This document shows positions 61,570-64,000 of a DNA stretch of 64,000 bases, in pieces (the first letter of the stretch is position 1; every line of letters begins with the position of its first letter). The position numbers and the translations under genes are program-made. The stretch is from contig NZ_JADQDR010000013.1 in the NCBI RefSeq assembly GCF_015694705.1, forward strand, positions 88,821 to 152,820, read 5' to 3'. Under the pieces are notes generated by a model. The model searched no databases. It worked only from the letters and a program-made list of their open reading frames with translations, and was not told the origin of the DNA. The stretch is from Pontibacter rufus. Lineage in GTDB: Bacteria > Bacteroidota > Bacteroidia > Cytophagales > Hymenobacteraceae.

Positions 61570-62991
61570 TTACAATTCCTTGATTTTTATACTTCTGAAA
61601 GAAACTTTGTTGCCATGATCCTGCAGGAGGATGTGGCCTTTTTCAGCTTCTCCAAAGTTTTCCCAGTCTTTATACTTGCTTTGGGCCACCAGGTCGCGGA
61701 ACTCCTCGGAGCCTCTTTTATATTCCAGCACTTTTATGCCATTGAGCCAATGCTCAACCGTATTGTCGGGCTTTGCTACAATGCGGGCCTGGTTCCATTC
61801 CCCAATGGGCTTCAGGAAGCGTTCATTTTTTTCTGAAGTTATCAGGTCGTACAGCGAGGCGAGGGTACGGTTTCCATCTCGGCCCATTTTAGCATCCGGA
61901 TGCCTTTCATCGTCCAGCAGCTGATATTCCAGGCCGATAGCAGAACCTTTTCCTACCTTTTCTTTTTCTGTAACATAGTATTTAATGCCGCTGTTGGCGC
62001 CTTCAGTCAGTTTAAACTGGACTTGCAGGTCAAAAGCATCATACTCCTTTTCCGTTACGATATCGCCGCCGTTCTCCGACTCACCTCCGCCTGATTCCAG
62101 CACCTGCAACTCACCATCCTGAATCTTCCAGCCGCCTTCCGGAAACTTGTCTTTGTAAGCGCCTCTCCAGCCATTGGTTGTTTTACCGTCCCAGAGCATT
62201 TGCCAGCCCTGCGCTTTTTCCTGCGCTGTCAGGGTGTTTGGCACCAGGTTCACAACAAAGGCGTCGTGCCCTTCGCGAGGAGTAAGGTTATCGGTTTTAA
62301 TGCGGATATTGCGCCATTTAATTTCTTTGCCGGCATCTTCAGGCTTTTCAACTGCATGCACCTGCAAAGCGATAATTCCCTCGGGCGTCATGTCATCTAC
62401 AACTGCGGCAACAGGTACTCCGTTTATCCATGTTTTAATCTGGTTGCCAATGGCTTCAATTCTGGCTTTGTTCCATTCTCCTTTTTTAAAAGCCGACTGG
62501 GCAGCAGGATTGAGCGTAAGCGGGTACAACCATCCGCGCCTTGCCTCGTCGTATATGCCTGCAGTCCATTTTCTGTCGGATGGATCCAACTCAAACTGGT
62601 ACCCATGCACGCGGCCATTCATGATGGCAGGATCCGAAATACTGCGAAACTGAACCCCGCTGTTGATATCGTTATCAAGCATTACTTCAAACTCAAGTAT
62701 AAAATCACCATACGTCTTGTCTGTAGCCAGAAAGCTGTTAGGCGAGTCCGTCACCGTTGTGCCCACAATAGCGCCATCTTCTACCTTATAGCTGGCTTTG
62801 CCGTTTACCTGCTCCCAGCCGGTCAGATCCTTGCCGTTGAATAAGGTTGTCCAGCCATCTGCTGTTGCTGCGGAAGTGGTTTCTGCTGTTTCGGTATTCT
62901 GGACTGTTTCGGTACTTTTAGGGGTGCATCCGGACTGGATGGCAGCGACAAGGAAAGGCATAAGTAAATAAGATAAAGGACTTTTTTTCAT
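61570..62991 (-). CDS. Lipoprotein with two DUF1080 (3-keto-disaccharide hydrolase-like) domains
   Basis: A 473-residue lipoprotein: signal peptide with cysteine near 22 ([10 protein letters not shown]) and a Ser/Thr/Glu-rich linker. Two DUF1080 domains follow in tandem: about 45-235 ([33 protein letters not shown]) and about 262-470 ([35 protein letters not shown]). The fold is a concanavalin-like beta sandwich; some members hydrolyse 3-keto-glycosides, others may bind glycans. It is divergent from the truncated secreted protein at 63885, sharing an 890-base upstream region rich in LacI-type palindromes, so sugar-dependent control is plausible. Confidence 0.92.
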   Translation of the reverse strand: MKKSPLSYLLMPFLVAAIQSGCTPKSTETVQNTETAETTSAATADGWTTLFNGKDLTGWEQVNGKASYKVEDGAIVGTTVTDSPNSFLATDKTYGDFILEFEVMLDNDINSGVQFRSISDPAIMNGRVHGYQFELDPSDRKWTAGIYDEARRGWLYPLTLNPAAQSAFKKGEWNKARIEAIGNQIKTWINGVPVAAVVDDMTPEGIIALQVHAVEKPEDAGKEIKWRNIRIKTDNLTPREGHDAFVVNLVPNTLTAQEKAQGWQMLWDGKTTNGWRGAYKDKFPEGGWKIQDGELQVLESGGGESENGGDIVTEKEYDAFDLQVQFKLTEGANSGIKYYVTEKEKVGKGSAIGLEYQLLDDERHPDAKMGRDGNRTLASLYDLITSEKNERFLKPIGEWNQARIVAKPDNTVEHWLNGIKVLEYKRGSEEFRDLVAQSKYKDWENFGEAEKGHILLQDHGNKVSFRSIKIKEL

Positions 62992-63884
62992 TTTTCTATG
63001 GTTAAGTGATTTGTTTTCCGGATTTCAGGAATGCGAAGCAATCTTAATTACAGCAGTAAAACCGACGCGCTCCTACAGCAATATAACTACTTTTGTTATA
63101 CTTAGGCAAATTATAGCTTCCCTTATAAAGCAAGTACTTCAAAAGATAAGTTTGTTGAGCAGCTTAGGGGACAATTTTATGCCGACCTGCCGTTATTCAT
63201 CCTTACCCACTCTGCTTGTCTTTATTATCCTGTAGTATATTAAACCTGATTAAATCTGAATAGGAGTAAATTTAATCTGCCTGATGCAGCACTGTCTTAC
63301 AGCTTCTAACCTGAAGTATGGTATTGAATTTTGCTGACGAAAGCTTTTAAATTTCCGGGCATGCCTCAGGTAATATTTTATTGTTTTTTCTGTTGTTGCC
63401 AGATGTTGCCGACAGAATAATTAAAATAAAAATACCTGAATGATTTGGAAGTTTAATCGATTAACTGTATGTTTACTTCTATAGAATCAAAAAAATCATC
63501 AGGTTAACTTATTTTATAAGACTATGTTAATGCGATGCCTTACAAATACTTAAGCCGGGCTTTTTTATTTGCTGTTTTGTAAGTGATTAATCACATGTTA
63601 ACTATTAGCAAGAAACATTTTGAAGCTAATTATGACTGTTTGAGCTATTCATAGTTAATCGATTAACCGAATTGTATTCTGTTTGAAATGTTCCTCAAGC
63701 GGATACCTGAAAATGATTTCTTTTCAGCTACTTTTTAGTTTTTTGGTTAATCGATTAACTGAATAATGTTAATAAATCTTTAAGGCTCTCCTGAAGGGGT
63801 TTTTATGACTTTATGTATTGATTATAAAGCGCTTAACTGAATAATAATTATCTAAAATAAAATCTTAACTAAAATAAATCTGCA
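62992..63884. promoter_or_regulatory. Long divergent regulatory region with LacI-type operators
   Basis: Operator-like palindromes: TTAATCGATTAA at 63453-63464, GTTAATCGATTAAC at 63654-63667 and 63746-63759, and GTGATTAATCAC at 63583-63594. A degenerate relative near 63826 (AAGCGCTTAACTGAAT) shares its right half with the 63746 copy. The CG-centred palindrome is typical of LacI-family regulators. A TACTTTTG box (63088-63095) is present on the plus strand. The short open frame 63011-63235 is not convincing. Confidence 0.7.
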
Positions 63885-64000
63885 ATGAAAAAACGGCTAT
63901 CTACTCTATCTCTCTTGGTTACGTTTACCCTTTTATACTTCAGTGCGACAGCGCAGAAGGCAGGCAGCTTCAATGGGCTGGAGATGAACCTGGGCAACCT
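63885..64000 (+). CDS. Start of a secreted protein, possibly DUF2961/GH172
   Basis: Only 38 residues are inside the window. They form a signal peptide (MKKRLSTLSLLVTFTLLYF, cleavage after SATAQ) followed by KAGSFNGLEMNLGNL. The GLEMNLGNL motif resembles the N-terminus of DUF2961 (GH172) glycoside hydrolases, but the fragment is too short to be sure. The gene runs off the right edge, and three LacI-type operators lie upstream. Confidence 0.5.
   Translation, partial: MKKRLSTLSLLVTFTLLYFSATAQKAGSFNGLEMNLGN

Noticed and set aside
63011..63235. A 74-residue open frame upstream of the LacI-type operators
   Set aside because: No recognisable domain, no signal peptide, and a composition like the surrounding non-coding AT-rich DNA.

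Overview
The window is a gene-dense chromosomal piece of a Bacteroidota (Cytophagales) bacterium, probably of the Hymenobacteraceae/Pontibacter type (inference). Supporting signs are type IX secretion sorting domains, promoters with a TAnnTTTG -7 box, near absence of Shine-Dalgarno sites, a three-subunit SdhCAB, an rsbRST module and a complete ketocarotenoid cluster. No rRNA, tRNA or CRISPR array was seen.

Layout. (1) 0.1-4.0 kb, minus strand: phenylacetyl-CoA epoxidase genes paaA, B, C, D behind a TetR repressor whose palindromic operator lies inside its own promoter. (2) 4.5-13.1 kb, plus strand: a crotonase-family gene, then a carotenoid cluster: crtZ, a MerR/B12-type regulator, an ECF sigma factor, crtI, crtB, an unknown secreted protein, a fused lycopene cyclase, ispH and crtW. 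Together these could make astaxanthin-type ketocarotenoids from C5 precursors, possibly under light control. (3) 13.4-29.7 kb: the division and cell wall (dcw) cluster mraZ-rsmH-ftsL-ftsI-murE-mraY-[IVP element]-murD-ftsW-murG-murC-ftsQ-ftsA-ftsZ, preceded by DnaA boxes and two arrays of MraZ-like boxes. (4) 29.7-34.3 kb, minus: flavin reductase and sdhCAB. (5) 34.4-45 kb: a large type IX-secreted protein, a DCC thiol protein, fabD, a degenerate CPBP membrane protein, a small islet with a frameshifted pseudogene, folK with a hydrolase, a polyprenyl synthase and a TlpA-like lipoprotein. (6) 45-53 kb: aconitase, a secreted subtilase and an orphan paaN. (7) 53.4-58.1 kb: a receiver protein convergent with rsbR-rsbS-rsbT, an ATPase-phosphatase fusion and an ATPase-histidine kinase fusion, i.e. 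a stressosome-like module joined to two-component parts. (8) 58.4-64 kb: a DUF4136 lipoprotein, a patatin fused to an outer-membrane barrel, a DUF1080 lipoprotein, and a regulatory region with LacI-type operators before a truncated secreted protein.

The most unusual genome-level signal is the heptamer AAGTATA / TATACTT. I counted about 90 copies by eye in 64 kb, against about 8 expected for a random heptamer on two strands. It occurs in genes and spacers, mostly on the coding strand, and forms the outer arms of two terminators. Three families of longer inverted repeats and several low-complexity inverted-repeat spacers also sit between genes, sometimes inside operons.
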